59,074 bases of DNA from Epulopiscium sp. Nele67-Bin005 (GCA_002007365.1 LNZR01000090.1:1-59074), one strand, 5' to 3'; shown: positions 42,280-52,840, counted from the first letter of the stretch. Notes: generated from the letters alone by a model not told the origin. Made by a program: numbers and translations.

Positions 42280-43143
42280 ATGCAAATTCAATGGTATCCA
42301 GGTCATATGACCAAAACAAAGCGTCTTATTGAGGCAAATATTAAATTGGTAGATATAGTAATTGAGCTGCTCGATGCAAGAGCCCCTTATAGCACAAGAA
42401 ATCCAGATATAGATAAGCTTGCTGGGCATAAACAAAGAATAATTTTGCTAAATAAAGCTGACCTTGCTGATCCAAAAGTTACAGAAAGTTGGATTAAATG
42501 GTATACGAGTGCCAATGTTCGTGTTGTGCCTGTAGTTTCAACGTCTGGAAAAGGAATTAAAGATGTTATTCGAGTTGCTGAGGATATGATGAAAGAACGA
42601 ATTGAAAAAGACAAAGCTCGTGGTAGAATTTATCGTCCAATCCGTGCTATGATTGTTGGTATTCCAAATGTTGGAAAATCTACGTTTATTAATTCTTTAG
42701 TAGGAAAAGGAGCAACCAAAACTGGAGATAAACCTGGAGTTACAAAGGGTAAGCAGTGGGTTAAAATTAAAAAAGGGTTTGAACTTTTGGATATGCCAGG
42801 AATTTTATGGCCAAAATTTGAGGATCAATTAGTTGCCCAAAAACTTGCATACTTAGGGTCGATTAATGATAATATTTTAGATAGTTCAGAGCTTGCTATA
42901 AATTTTATTGGTCACAGTAAATCTTATTTTATGCCAAGTATGATGGAGCGTTATAAATTAGAAGATTATTCGGAATTAGAAAATCATGCAGTGTTGTTAA
43001 AAATTGGTGAGAACCGTGGGTTGCTTAGTTCGGGTGGTTCAATTGATGAAGAACGTACATCAAAAATTATAATTGATGAATTTAGATCTAATAAAATAGG
43101 CAAAATAACTTTAGAAGTTCCAGAAGATTTGATTAAGGGGTGA
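42280..43143 (+). CDS. rbgA: Ribosome biogenesis GTPase RbgA (YlqF)
   Basis: The 287-residue protein is a circularly permuted GTPase: the G4 motif NKAD (residues 58-61) precedes the P-loop GIPNVGKST (127-135) and the G3 motif DMPG. The N-terminal QWYPGHMTKTKRLI is the RbgA signature, and the C-terminal domain binds pre-50S RNA. RbgA is needed for late assembly of the large subunit. AAAGGAG precedes the ATG. It stands between two signal peptidase genes. Confidence 0.95.
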   Translation: MQIQWYPGHMTKTKRLIEANIKLVDIVIELLDARAPYSTRNPDIDKLAGHKQRIILLNKADLADPKVTESWIKWYTSANVRVVPVVSTSGKGIKDVIRVAEDMMKERIEKDKARGRIYRPIRAMIVGIPNVGKSTFINSLVGKGATKTGDKPGVTKGKQWVKIKKGFELLDMPGILWPKFEDQLVAQKLAYLGSINDNILDSSELAINFIGHSKSYFMPSMMERYKLEDYSELENHAVLLKIGENRGLLSSGGSIDEERTSKIIIDEFRSNKIGKITLEVPEDLIKG

Positions 43144-43149
43144 TGAAGT

Positions 43150-43680
43150 TTGAACGAGCAACTTAATAAGGTTCATGAATTTTTGATGTTTATAATTGAA
43201 CCGATTTTGGCAATTTTAGCAGCATTATTAATTTCACATTTTCTTATGGCTCACACCACAATTCCTACAGGTTCTATGATACCAACCATAAATATTAACG
43301 ACCATATGATTATAAATCGTATTCCATATTATTACCGTAATCCAGAAAGAGGAGAACTCGTAATTTTTAGATATGAAGGTCAAAATTTAATTAAAAGAGT
43401 TGTTGGAATGGCTGGAGATATTATTGACATGGAGGGAGGACGAGTGTATATTAATGGGGAAGAGTTTGATGAACTAGAATATATTAATACACCAAATACT
43501 ACTTATCCTCAATTTATAAAATACCCCTATACAGTTCCAGAAAATTCGTATTTTGTAATGGGTGATAACCGAGAAAATAGCGGAGATAGTAGGAGTTTTG
43601 GGGCAGTAACTAGAGCAGATATTATTGCAACTGGAGGATATAGAATTTATCCATTCAACAATTTAGGTTGGGTACGTTAG
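43150..43680 (+). CDS. Signal peptidase I, paralogue 2
   Basis: TTG 43,150 is behind AAGGGG at nine bases and six bases after the rbgA stop. The 176-residue product has an N-terminal helix (residues 13-33), catalytic Ser in IPTGSMIPTI, Lys in NLIKRVVGM, and YFVMGDNRENSGDSRSFG. It is about two-thirds identical by eye to paralogue 3, so the two arose by a recent tandem duplication. Confidence 0.92.
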   Translation: MNEQLNKVHEFLMFIIEPILAILAALLISHFLMAHTTIPTGSMIPTININDHMIINRIPYYYRNPERGELVIFRYEGQNLIKRVVGMAGDIIDMEGGRVYINGEEFDELEYINTPNTTYPQFIKYPYTVPENSYFVMGDNRENSGDSRSFGAVTRADIIATGGYRIYPFNNLGWVR

Positions 43681-43701
43681 TTTTAAGGGGGGTCAAGTGT
43701 T

Positions 43702-44220
43702 ATGATTAGGGTTTGGCGTTTGTTGCATGATGCTGCAGAATTAATTGTAGCTTGTTTGGTAGGAATTTTAATTTTTCAGTTTATAGGAGCAAAAACTTAT
43801 GTGCCAACTGGCTCTATGATACCTACAATCAATATTGATGACCATATGTTAATTACAAATGTTCCCTATTATTATCGCCACCCAAAACAAGGGGAAATTG
43901 TGATTTTTAGATTAGGGGATCAAAATGTTGTTAAGCGTGTTATTGGTATGCCTAATGATGTAATTAATATTTCAGGTGGAAAAGTGTATGTAAATGATGT
44001 TGAAATTGATGAAAGTAACTATGTAAATGAGGTAAATGTAACGTTTCCTCAAGTTATTCAATATCCATATTTAGTACCAGAAAATTCGTATTTTGTACTT
44101 GGGGATAATCGCACAGGCAGTGGAGACAGCAGAAGTTTTGGAGCAATAAGTAGAGATGATATTTTTGCAACGGGAGCATATAGAGTTTATCCGTTTGATA
44201 ATGTTGGATTAATAAAATAA
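43702..44220 (+). CDS. Signal peptidase I, paralogue 3
   Basis: The 172-residue product has the same layout as paralogue 2: a membrane helix (residues 12-30), Ser in VPTGSMIPTI, Lys in NVVKRVIGMP and YFVLGDNRTGSGDSRSFG. All catalytic residues are present. AAGGGGGG precedes the ATG, which is 21 bases after paralogue 2. A terminator follows, so rnhB has a separate or attenuated supply of transcript. Confidence 0.92.
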   Translation: MIRVWRLLHDAAELIVACLVGILIFQFIGAKTYVPTGSMIPTINIDDHMLITNVPYYYRHPKQGEIVIFRLGDQNVVKRVIGMPNDVINISGGKVYVNDVEIDESNYVNEVNVTFPQVIQYPYLVPENSYFVLGDNRTGSGDSRSFGAISRDDIFATGAYRVYPFDNVGLIK

Positions 44221-44225
44221 AGTTG

Positions 44226-44255
44226 GCTTCTACTGTTGTGGTAGGAGCTTTTTTG
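44226..44255 (+). terminator. Terminator of the signal peptidase/rbgA operon
   Basis: GCTTCTAC and GTAGGAGC pair with one G-T around TGTTGTG, followed by TTTTTTG. Confidence 0.8.
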
Positions 44256-44287
44256 TAATATAAAAAGTTAAAAATTTGGAGGAAATT

Positions 44288-45055
44288 ATGACTATAAAAG
44301 AGATTAACGAATTATTTAAAAATACTAAAGATGAAAATTTGGAAAAATTGTGTAATCAGTTTTGTGAAGATAATCGTACAGGGGTACAGAAAATTCTTGC
44401 CTCTGCTGAAGGTAGAATTAAGAAATTTGAGAAGGAACTGTTGGAGTATGAAGCAAGATTGGCGTTAGATGAAAGTTTTCATAATAAAAAAAGAATTTTG
44501 GTGGGAATAGATGAAGTTGGTCGTGGACCTTTGGCAGGACCAGTTGTAGCTTGTGCTGTAATTTTGCCATATGATGTAGATTTATTTGGTATCAAAGATT
44601 CTAAAAAGCTTTCTAAGGAGCAGAGAGAAATTTTTTATGAAAAAATTATGGAACAAGCTATATCCGTTGGAATTGGGTTGGTTGAGCATGATGAAATTGA
44701 TAAAATAAATATTTTACAAGCAACATTTAAGGCGATGAGAGAGGCCCTTTTAGATTTGAAAATGGATTATGATGTAATTGCTGTTGATGGAAATTTGAAA
44801 ATTGAATATATCACTTGTGAGCAACACACCATAACAAAAGGTGATGATAAGAGCGTAGTTATTGCGGCTGCTAGTATCGTAGCAAAAGTAACTCGTGATA
44901 GGATAATGAATAAATATTCGGAAGAGTTTCCACAATACGATTGGAATTCTAACAAAGGTTATGGATCGCAAAAACATTATGATGCTATAAAAGAACATGG
45001 AATTACGCCACTTCATAGAAAAAGTTTTCTAACAAAGATAGTTGTCCATTGGTAA
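44288..45055 (+). CDS. rnhB: Ribonuclease HII
   Basis: ATG 44,288 follows GGAGG; an upstream TTG overlaps the ribosome site. The 255-residue product has an N-terminal helical extension (residues 1-65) as in B. subtilis RnhB, then VGIDEVGRGPLAGPVVA with the catalytic Asp-Glu, IKDSKKLS, the Asp in VIAVDG and SIVAKVTRD. It cuts the RNA strand of RNA-DNA hybrids and removes misincorporated ribonucleotides. It completes the rplS-lepB-rbgA-rnhB order. Confidence 0.95.
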   Translation: MTIKEINELFKNTKDENLEKLCNQFCEDNRTGVQKILASAEGRIKKFEKELLEYEARLALDESFHNKKRILVGIDEVGRGPLAGPVVACAVILPYDVDLFGIKDSKKLSKEQREIFYEKIMEQAISVGIGLVEHDEIDKINILQATFKAMREALLDLKMDYDVIAVDGNLKIEYITCEQHTITKGDDKSVVIAAASIVAKVTRDRIMNKYSEEFPQYDWNSNKGYGSQKHYDAIKEHGITPLHRKSFLTKIVVHW

Positions 45056-45185
45056 TAGTTTACAAAATTACAAGTTATAGCTTGTCAAAACAACTAAAAT
45101 AGTATTATCAAAAGTCGTCCTTAAGTAATATATTAATATTGATTTTAATTTAATATACAACATATTTTAGGGAGGATTTTATATT

Positions 45186-48100
45186 ATGAAAAGAATTAGC
45201 CCAAGACGAAAGATGATTGCTTTACTACTCAGCTCAACGATGGCGGCAGGGTCTGGCGTTATGATAGGTGCATTACCTATTACAACTGTACGTGCTGCAA
45301 CTACTGCAACATACGATATTGCAACTGCCGATGTTACAATCTCAGATGATGGCACTTATTTAATTACTGGAAGTTCTAGCGCAAATAACATTACAGTTGC
45401 TGATGGTGTTACTTGTACTCTTGAGTTTTCATCTAGCACAGAAATTACGTTAGGTAGCAACTCTGATAAAAGTGCATTAGTATTATCAGATAATTCAAAT
45501 GTAACAATTATTATTCCAGAAGATGATGCGAGCTTTAAACTTACAACATTAGCTAATAATAAAGCAGGTATTAACGTTCCACCATCGGCAACTCTTACAA
45601 TTAACTGTTATGAGCCAAACGGTCTGATGACAGTAAGTGGTGGGGATAACGGAGCTGGAATTGGTGGAAATGATAACCAATCTTCAGGGACTGTTAATAT
45701 TATATCAACAAATCCTACTACTAATGAGTTTGTAAACAGTGGGACTTCTATTAATATTCAAGGTGGCCAAAATGGAGCTGGAATTGGTGGTGGAAACGGA
45801 GCTGATGGTGGTACTTTTAATATGACAGGAGGTCAAATTACTGTTTCTCAAGGAAATGGAGGAGCTGCTATTGGTGGTGGTTTTGGTGGTTCTGGAGGGA
45901 CTGTAACTATTAGTGGAGGAACTGCAACCCTTACAAATACTCAAGGTGGTCAAGGGAAAAGTATCGGTTCGGGAGCAAATGGTACTAGTCAAGGAACGTT
46001 TTCTACAGGAACTAACGGAAATGCTTATATTTATGCTCCACAAGGAATTTTAAATGTTACACAAGATACCGATGAAACTTCTACAACTGGTTGGAGTGGA
46101 GTAATTTATAATGGTGAAAAAGGCTATGTTTATGGAAATAATATTACATTAACAACTGATGCTGTAGTTCCTATTTCTAATGCTGTTAAAGATACAACAA
46201 CAGAGCTAATTATTGAAGATGGCAAAACTTTAACTATTGGGCCTGGCGTATCATTTAATGTAGAATATACTGAAAATAACGTGGACACTTCAGATATTAC
46301 TAACGCTGAAATTGAAGCTGGAGGAACTCTTGTTAATGAAGGTTATTTTCAGTTAACTGGAAATCTGGATAACTATGGAACGTTTATGAACGGAACTAAA
46401 GACTATCAAGGGACGCTAGATGGAAGTAATATAACGTATGAAAAAGGAGGTTCAAATTTTAATAACTATGCAACCTACGTCAATAATGGAGGTCTTTTAC
46501 CAGGAACAACATTAACTACATTAGACCCAACTGCATCAGAAAATTTACAAAGTAATCTTTATTCTTTTAGTTTAAATAAATCTAGTGATGATGCAACCTT
46601 TGTAACTACGATTTTTGATGCAAACAATGTAGAAGATTTGGTGTGGGACAGTGCATCTCAAACATATGATACAACTTCAGTAACTGTAACTTATGAGTAC
46701 ACAGATAGCAAAATAGACCCAACACCAACATTTGATACAATTACAATGTTAGGGCAAACGTTTACAATTAACACTACGTATAGATATAATGGGCCAACGT
46801 ATACAGATGATATTGGGCCAACAACTGCTACAGACCCTTCAGCAATCGTATATACACCTATTGCAGGGCTTGCAAATTCTACAGAAGGAGTTACAACAGT
46901 AAGTGTATATTACATTATAGAGGAAAACCAAGCAAACGTATCAATTGACCCAAGCTCATCAACAGGAGATACGATTTATTTTGATGGAACACAACAAGTA
47001 ACACTTTCATCAACAACACCAAATGCAGTTATTCATTATACAACTGACGGAACAGACCCAACAGCCTCATCGCCAACATACACAGCAGGTACACCAATTA
47101 CATTATCAGATAATGCTACAGTAAAAGCAATAGCGATTGCCCCAGATTATACAGATAGTGATGTTGCTTCTCAAACTTACGAAAAAGAAACGCAAGCAAA
47201 TGTAACAATTTCACCAAGTTCAGACAGTGGAACAACGTATTTTACAACAGATACGCAAGATGTAACACTAACATCATCAACACCAGATGCAACAATCTAT
47301 TATACAACAGATGGTTCTACACCAAGTGCAACGAATGGAACAAAGTATGATGGAGCATTCCCAGTAACAAGTGGAACAACAGTAAAAGCAATAGCGATTG
47401 CCCCAGATTATACAGATAGTGATGTTGCTTCTCAAACTTACGAAAAAGAAACGCAAGCAAATGTAACAATTTCACCAACAGCAACAGGAACGTATTACTA
47501 TTCAACATCAACACAACAAGTAACACTTTCATCAACAACACCAAATGCAGTTATTCATTATACAACTGATGGAACAGACCCAACAGCTTCATCACCAACA
47601 TACACAGCAGGTACACCAATTACGGTATCAGGTGATGAAACAGTAAAAGCAATAGCGATTGCCCCAGATTATACAGATAGTGATGTTGCTTCTCAAGAAT
47701 ATGCACCAACAAAACAAATTTCTTTAACAATTTCACCAACGGCAACAGGAACGTATTATTATTCAACTGATGAGCAACAAGTAACATTAACACCATCAAC
47801 ATCAGACTCAACAATCTATTACACAACAGATGGTTCTACACCAAGTGCAACAAACGGAACAAAATACACAGGTCCATTTGATATTTCTGGTGATAAAACA
47901 GTAAAAGCGATTGCAATTCCAACAACATCAGAGTATACAGAAAGTAGCGTTGTATCTCAAGAATATGCACCAACAAAACAAATCTCGGTAACTATTTCAC
48001 CATCAGCAGTAGGTGACTATTATTTTGATGGGACACAAGATGTAACACTTTCAGCATCAACGCCAGACTCAACAATTTATTACACAACAGATGGTTCTAC

Positions 48101-51100
48101 ACCGAGTGCAACAAACGGAACAAAATACACAGGTCCATTTGATATTTCTGAGGATACAACAGTAAAAGCGATTGCAGTTCCTGATGATACATCAGAATAC
48201 ACAACAAGCAACGTTGCAACTCAAGTATACGACAAAACTCCATTAGGTGGAACTCTTACAACTGCTGATGATGGTACTACAACTAGCACCTTCCCATATG
48301 GCAGCACAATTACAGCTACAGCTACGCCAACAGAAGGTTTTGCAGACCCAGACGATATTACAGCCAAACTTTACGTTGGAAATACTCTTCTTGGAACATC
48401 GCCAGTTATTGATGAGAAAAGTTCTACATCATTTAATATTAATACAGCTGATGTAACTGTTAATCCATCAACTTCAACTGATACTAACGCATTAAAAATA
48501 GGAGCAAATACTTTAAAAGTTGTATTTACTAGTGGCGACCAAACTTATACAACAACAGCAAATGTTGATATAACTCCAAAAGAATTAACTTGGGATACTA
48601 CAGGTGTTAGTGTAAATTCTAAAACTTATGATGGAACGACAACAGCAACTTTATCTTCTCAGCCAACTTTATCAGGAGTAGAGCCAAATGATACTGTAAC
48701 CGTAAAAGAAGGAGATGCAAATTTTGATACTGCAGAAGTTGGAACTAATAAGCCCGTTACAGCGACAAATTATGGAATTGACTCTACAGGTGATTATTAT
48801 AAATATACAATTGATACACAACCAACTTTACCAAATGGAGATATTACTGCTGAGAAAGTTCAACCTCCAACGATTTCCCCAGACGGTGGAAGCTTTGCCG
48901 ATGACCCAACAGTAACTCTTGCAACTACAACGCCAGATGCAACTATTTATTACACAACAGATGGAACATCTCCAACGGCAACAAATGGAACAAAATATAC
49001 AGGTCCATTTACAACATCACTACCATCAACAGTAAAGGCTGTGGCTATTTTAAATGAAGGTGGAATTTCTACAAGTAGTACGATAACTAGTGCCGACTTT
49101 ACTCCAATAGAAGTTGCAGCACCAACAATCACACCAGATGGTGGAACAGTACCACAAGGTCAGCAAGTAACTCTTACAACAACTACAGCAGGAGCAACTA
49201 TTTATTATACAACTGATGGTTCAACTCCTAGTGCAACAAGTGGTATTAAATATACAGGGCCATTTGACTTAAGTAATTTACCATCAACAGTGAAGGCAGT
49301 AGCAGTTTTAGACGGTGTAACTAGCCCAGTAACTAGCGCCGAATTTAATCCAGCAGCAGTTGCAGCACCAACAATTTCTCCAGATGGCGGAACAGTATCT
49401 TCGGGGCAACCTGTAACACTCACAACAACAACACCAGATGCAACTATTTATTACACAACTGATGGTTCAACTCCTAGTGCAACAAACGGCACAAAATATA
49501 CAGGGCCATTTGACTTAAATAATTTACCATCAACAGTGAAGGCAGTAGCAGTTTTAGACGGTGTATCTAGTACAGTAACTAGTGCAACTTTTAATCCAAT
49601 AGAAGTAGCAACTCCAGTAATTTCGCCTACTAGTGGAACGTTTGCTAACGACCCAACAGTAACAATTACAACAACGACAGCAGGAGCAACTATTTATTAT
49701 ACAACTGATGGTTCAACTCCTAGTGCAACAAACGGCACAAAATATACAGGACCGTTTACAGCGTCATTACCATCAACAATTAAAGCAGTAGCAGTTCTTG
49801 ATAATGTAACAAGTAATGTAGCAAGTGAAAATTATTCGCCAGAAAGTCAAGTTGTAGCACCTGTTATTTCGCCAGAAAGTGGAACAATTACAACAGGTTC
49901 AGCAATTACAATTACAACAACAACTCCAGATGCGAATATTTATTACACAACAAACGGCACAACTCCAAGCCCAACAAATGGCACAAAATATACTGGCTCA
50001 TTCCCACTTAATACATTGCCAGCTACAGTAAAAGCTATAGCTACTGCTCCTGATATGGAAAATAGCCCAGTAACTACGGCTCAATATTCACCAGAAGGGC
50101 AGGCAGTAGCACCAACAATTTCTCCAGATGGAGGGACGTTTGCAACTGACCCAACGGTAACTCTTACAACTCCAACTAAAGATGCAACTATTTATTATAC
50201 AACAAATGGCACAACTCCAAGTGCAACAAACGGCACAAAATATACTGGGCCATTTACAACATCGTTACCATCAACAATTAAAGCAATTTCGGTAGCTCCA
50301 GATATAGAAGATAGTCCAGTATCAACTGCAGACTTTGCACCAGAACAAGTTGCACCACCAACAATTACTCCAGATGGTGGAACTGTACCTTTAACTCAAC
50401 AAGTAACGCTTGTAACAACAACGACAGGAGCAACTATTTATTATACAACAGATGGCACAACTCCAAGCCCAACAAATGGAACTAAATATACTGGACCATT
50501 TACACTAAGCAATTTACCATCAACAGTAAAAGCTGTGGCAGTAGTTGGAGACCAAACAAGTACAGTAACTTCAGCAACTTTTGACCCAGAAAAACAAGTA
50601 TCAACACCAGTAATTACTCCAGAAAGTGGAACGTATGCATCAAATCCAACAGTAACAATTACAACAACAACACCAGATGCAATTATTTATTACACAACTG
50701 ATGGCACAACACCAAGCCCAACAAACGGTACTAAATATACAGGACCATTTACAGCATCATTACCATCAACGATTAAAGCAGTAGCAGTAGCTCCAGATAT
50801 GGAAAATAGCGATGTGGCAACGGCTACTTATTCACCAGAAAAACAAGTATCAACACCAGTAATTACTCCAGAAAGTGGAACGTATGCATCAAATCCAACG
50901 GTAACAATTACAACAGCAACACCAGATGCAATTATTTATTACACAACTGATGGCACAACTCCAAGCCCAACAAACGGAACTAAATATACAGGGCCATTTA
51001 CAGCATCGTTACCATCAACAATTAAAGCAGTAGCAGTAGCTCCAGATATGGAAAATAGCGATGTGGCAACGGCTACTTATTCACCAGAAGGGCAGGCAGT

Positions 51101-52733
51101 AGCACCAACAATTTCTCCAGATGGTGGAAGCTATACAACTGACCCAACGGTAACTCTTACAACTCCAACTAAAGATGCAATTATTTATTATACAACAGAT
51201 GGCACAACTCCAAGTGCAACAAACGGCACAAAATATACAGGGCCATTTACGGTGGATTTACCATCAACAGTAAAAGCGATTTCGGTTGCTCCTGATATGA
51301 AAGATAGTGCTGTAACGAGTGCTACATTTACAAAGACAGCCAAAGTAAAAACTCCAACAGTAACTCCAAGTAGTGGTTCTTTTGATGGAAATATTACCGT
51401 GAATATTTATGTGGAAAATGTAACTTATGATACGATTATTTATTACACAACAGATGGCACAACTCCAACCAAAGAAACGGCTAAAATTTACACTGGGCCA
51501 ATCGTTATTAACAACACTACAGTTATTAATGTAATTGCAACTGCTGCAAATATGGAAGATAGTGAAGTTATAAAAGTTGTATATGTATTAGAAGAACCTA
51601 GCCACACAACTAGTTCAAGTGGCAGTTCAAGCAGTAGCTCAAGTTCTACGACTACAACAACTACGACTACTGAACCAACAAGTACTGTAGTTAGTGAAAT
51701 GTGGCATAGCAATATTAGCATTACAGAGTATTTTGTAACAGAAGGCATTGAGCATGACCCAGTAACAGAGGAGCATAATAGTTGGGTATCATTTGATGTA
51801 TCAAGCTTTGATTATACAGAAGAAAGAGAAGGTATGTTACTACGTTCAGAAACTATTGATGTGTTGTTTGATAAAAATGCAATAGACCACTTTAGAGATT
51901 TAGAGGACGAAGCAATTTTTGTAAAAGCACGATTGGTAGAAGATGTTAAACTCTCAAGAGGATACTCACACGTAACTCATAGCGAACAATCTTTAGAAAT
52001 TATACTAATTGATGATAAAGGAAATCTAGTTACAGACTTGGGTAATGGAAATATGTACGTAGGTCTAAACTATGAAGTAGAAGGCGTAAACCCTAACAAA
52101 GTAGTAATTTTAAATACTGATAGTGACGGATTAACAACGCTTAACCCATTCTCAAGCTATGATGACGAGCTAGAGAGCTTGGTATTTAAAACTACAACGC
52201 TTGATTACTTTACAGTTGCTGTACCAGAAGGTCAAGATTTTGTTGACATCTCAGGTTCATTGTACACAGATGCGATTGAATTTGTAAATGCACGAGAATT
52301 ATTCTATGGTGTAAGTGAAGATGTTTTTGCACCAGAGAGAGAGTTAACAAGAGGAATGTTTATTACAATTTTGGGTAGATTACAAGGGATTAACCCATTA
52401 AATTACAGCACAGATACAGAATTTATTGATGTATCAGAAACTGCATACTACGCTCCATATGTAGAGTGGGCAAAAGAAAATGGCATTGTTCAGGGCATTT
52501 CAGCAGATGAATTTGCACCAGATGCACTCATTAATTTCTATGATATGACTTTAATTTTGACTAGATATGCAAACGAAATTAGCAATTACAATTGGTCAGT
52601 AGATAGATTTTTGACTTTATTAGTTGGAGATATGATTGAGGACCACACAACTTACACACCATTAACTCGTGATGAAGTTGCAAAAATCTACAAAGAATTT
52701 ATTGATGCAATTTTATATTGGGATCAACTTTAA
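45186..52733 (+). CDS. Giant S-layer-anchored surface protein with 16 chitobiase-type repeats
   Basis: The 2,515-residue product has a signal peptide (about 1-38, ending VRAA). A Gly-rich right-handed beta-helix with GAGIGG turns follows (about 40-290, carbohydrate-binding DUF4353-like), then repeats 1-5 (583-1018), a spacer with a YDG-type domain (SKTYDGTTTATL, about 1019-1222) and repeats 6-16 (1223-2137). A Ser/Thr linker, a C-terminal domain and SLH motifs (from about 2351, FVDISGSLYTDAIEFV and FIDVSETAYYAPYVEW) end the protein. Each repeat is CHB_HEX_C-like, with YYTTDGSTPSATNGTKYTGP. SLH domains bind pyruvylated wall polymer, so it probably projects from the wall as an adhesin or scaffold. 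AGGGAGG precedes the ATG. Confidence 0.9.
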   Translation: MKRISPRRKMIALLLSSTMAAGSGVMIGALPITTVRAATTATYDIATADVTISDDGTYLITGSSSANNITVADGVTCTLEFSSSTEITLGSNSDKSALVLSDNSNVTIIIPEDDASFKLTTLANNKAGINVPPSATLTINCYEPNGLMTVSGGDNGAGIGGNDNQSSGTVNIISTNPTTNEFVNSGTSINIQGGQNGAGIGGGNGADGGTFNMTGGQITVSQGNGGAAIGGGFGGSGGTVTISGGTATLTNTQGGQGKSIGSGANGTSQGTFSTGTNGNAYIYAPQGILNVTQDTDETSTTGWSGVIYNGEKGYVYGNNITLTTDAVVPISNAVKDTTTELIIEDGKTLTIGPGVSFNVEYTENNVDTSDITNAEIEAGGTLVNEGYFQLTGNLDNYGTFMNGTKDYQGTLDGSNITYEKGGSNFNNYATYVNNGGLLPGTTLTTLDPTASENLQSNLYSFSLNKSSDDATFVTTIFDANNVEDLVWDSASQTYDTTSVTVTYEYTDSKIDPTPTFDTITMLGQTFTINTTYRYNGPTYTDDIGPTTATDPSAIVYTPIAGLANSTEGVTTVSVYYIIEENQANVSIDPSSSTGDTIYFDGTQQVTLSSTTPNAVIHYTTDGTDPTASSPTYTAGTPITLSDNATVKAIAIAPDYTDSDVASQTYEKETQANVTISPSSDSGTTYFTTDTQDVTLTSSTPDATIYYTTDGSTPSATNGTKYDGAFPVTSGTTVKAIAIAPDYTDSDVASQTYEKETQANVTISPTATGTYYYSTSTQQVTLSSTTPNAVIHYTTDGTDPTASSPTYTAGTPITVSGDETVKAIAIAPDYTDSDVASQEYAPTKQISLTISPTATGTYYYSTDEQQVTLTPSTSDSTIYYTTDGSTPSATNGTKYTGPFDISGDKTVKAIAIPTTSEYTESSVVSQEYAPTKQISVTISPSAVGDYYFDGTQDVTLSASTPDSTIYYTTDGSTPSATNGTKYTGPFDISEDTTVKAIAVPDDTSEYTTSNVATQVYDKTPLGGTLTTADDGTTTSTFPYGSTITATATPTEGFADPDDITAKLYVGNTLLGTSPVIDEKSSTSFNINTADVTVNPSTSTDTNALKIGANTLKVVFTSGDQTYTTTANVDITPKELTWDTTGVSVNSKTYDGTTTATLSSQPTLSGVEPNDTVTVKEGDANFDTAEVGTNKPVTATNYGIDSTGDYYKYTIDTQPTLPNGDITAEKVQPPTISPDGGSFADDPTVTLATTTPDATIYYTTDGTSPTATNGTKYTGPFTTSLPSTVKAVAILNEGGISTSSTITSADFTPIEVAAPTITPDGGTVPQGQQVTLTTTTAGATIYYTTDGSTPSATSGIKYTGPFDLSNLPSTVKAVAVLDGVTSPVTSAEFNPAAVAAPTISPDGGTVSSGQPVTLTTTTPDATIYYTTDGSTPSATNGTKYTGPFDLNNLPSTVKAVAVLDGVSSTVTSATFNPIEVATPVISPTSGTFANDPTVTITTTTAGATIYYTTDGSTPSATNGTKYTGPFTASLPSTIKAVAVLDNVTSNVASENYSPESQVVAPVISPESGTITTGSAITITTTTPDANIYYTTNGTTPSPTNGTKYTGSFPLNTLPATVKAIATAPDMENSPVTTAQYSPEGQAVAPTISPDGGTFATDPTVTLTTPTKDATIYYTTNGTTPSATNGTKYTGPFTTSLPSTIKAISVAPDIEDSPVSTADFAPEQVAPPTITPDGGTVPLTQQVTLVTTTTGATIYYTTDGTTPSPTNGTKYTGPFTLSNLPSTVKAVAVVGDQTSTVTSATFDPEKQVSTPVITPESGTYASNPTVTITTTTPDAIIYYTTDGTTPSPTNGTKYTGPFTASLPSTIKAVAVAPDMENSDVATATYSPEKQVSTPVITPESGTYASNPTVTITTATPDAIIYYTTDGTTPSPTNGTKYTGPFTASLPSTIKAVAVAPDMENSDVATATYSPEGQAVAPTISPDGGSYTTDPTVTLTTPTKDAIIYYTTDGTTPSATNGTKYTGPFTVDLPSTVKAISVAPDMKDSAVTSATFTKTAKVKTPTVTPSSGSFDGNITVNIYVENVTYDTIIYYTTDGTTPTKETAKIYTGPIVINNTTVINVIATAANMEDSEVIKVVYVLEEPSHTTSSSGSSSSSSSSTTTTTTTTEPTSTVVSEMWHSNISITEYFVTEGIEHDPVTEEHNSWVSFDVSSFDYTEEREGMLLRSETIDVLFDKNAIDHFRDLEDEAIFVKARLVEDVKLSRGYSHVTHSEQSLEIILIDDKGNLVTDLGNGNMYVGLNYEVEGVNPNKVVILNTDSDGLTTLNPFSSYDDELESLVFKTTTLDYFTVAVPEGQDFVDISGSLYTDAIEFVNARELFYGVSEDVFAPERELTRGMFITILGRLQGINPLNYSTDTEFIDVSETAYYAPYVEWAKENGIVQGISADEFAPDALINFYDMTLILTRYANEISNYNWSVDRFLTLLVGDMIEDHTTYTPLTRDEVAKIYKEFIDAILYWDQL
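46934..51594 (+). repeat. Tandem repeat array inside the surface protein gene
   Basis: Sixteen in-frame units of 82-90 codons, five before and eleven after a spacer at about 48,240-48,862. Units 13 and 14 (50,589-50,837 and 50,838-51,086) are 249 bases each and differ at about seven positions, only one of which changes an amino acid (Thr to Ala). Confidence 0.9.
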
Positions 52734-52742
52734 TTAAAATTT

Positions 52743-52774
52743 AAGCTATAGCCATCTTGGTTATAGCTTTTTTG
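52743..52774 (+). terminator. Terminator of the surface protein gene
   Basis: AAGCTATAGCC pairs with GGTTATAGCTT around ATCTT, then TTTT. The T run leads straight into the next promoter. Confidence 0.9.
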
Positions 52775-52803
52775 TTGACAAAATAAATTTAAATATGTAA
52801 TAT
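52775..52803 (+). promoter_or_regulatory. Promoter of trio gene 1
   Basis: TTGACA (52,775-52,780), 17 bases, TAATAT (52,798-52,803). The start site near 52,810 gives a leader of about 30 bases with AAAGGAG at 52,828-52,834. Confidence 0.85.
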
Positions 52804-52840
52804 TAAGAAGTCTAATAAATTTACATCAAAGGAGAAATGC

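Noticed and set aside
48247-48456. Leu/Gln-rich frames overlapping the surface protein gene, and similar frames on both strands
   Set aside because: They are shadows of the repeat-coding frame: low complexity, no ribosome sites, and wholly inside a long gene.
46934-51594. Regular direct repeats that could suggest a CRISPR array or satellite
   Set aside because: The period is about 250 bases, in frame, with a conserved protein fold and codon-level variation; there are no short identical repeats with unique spacers.
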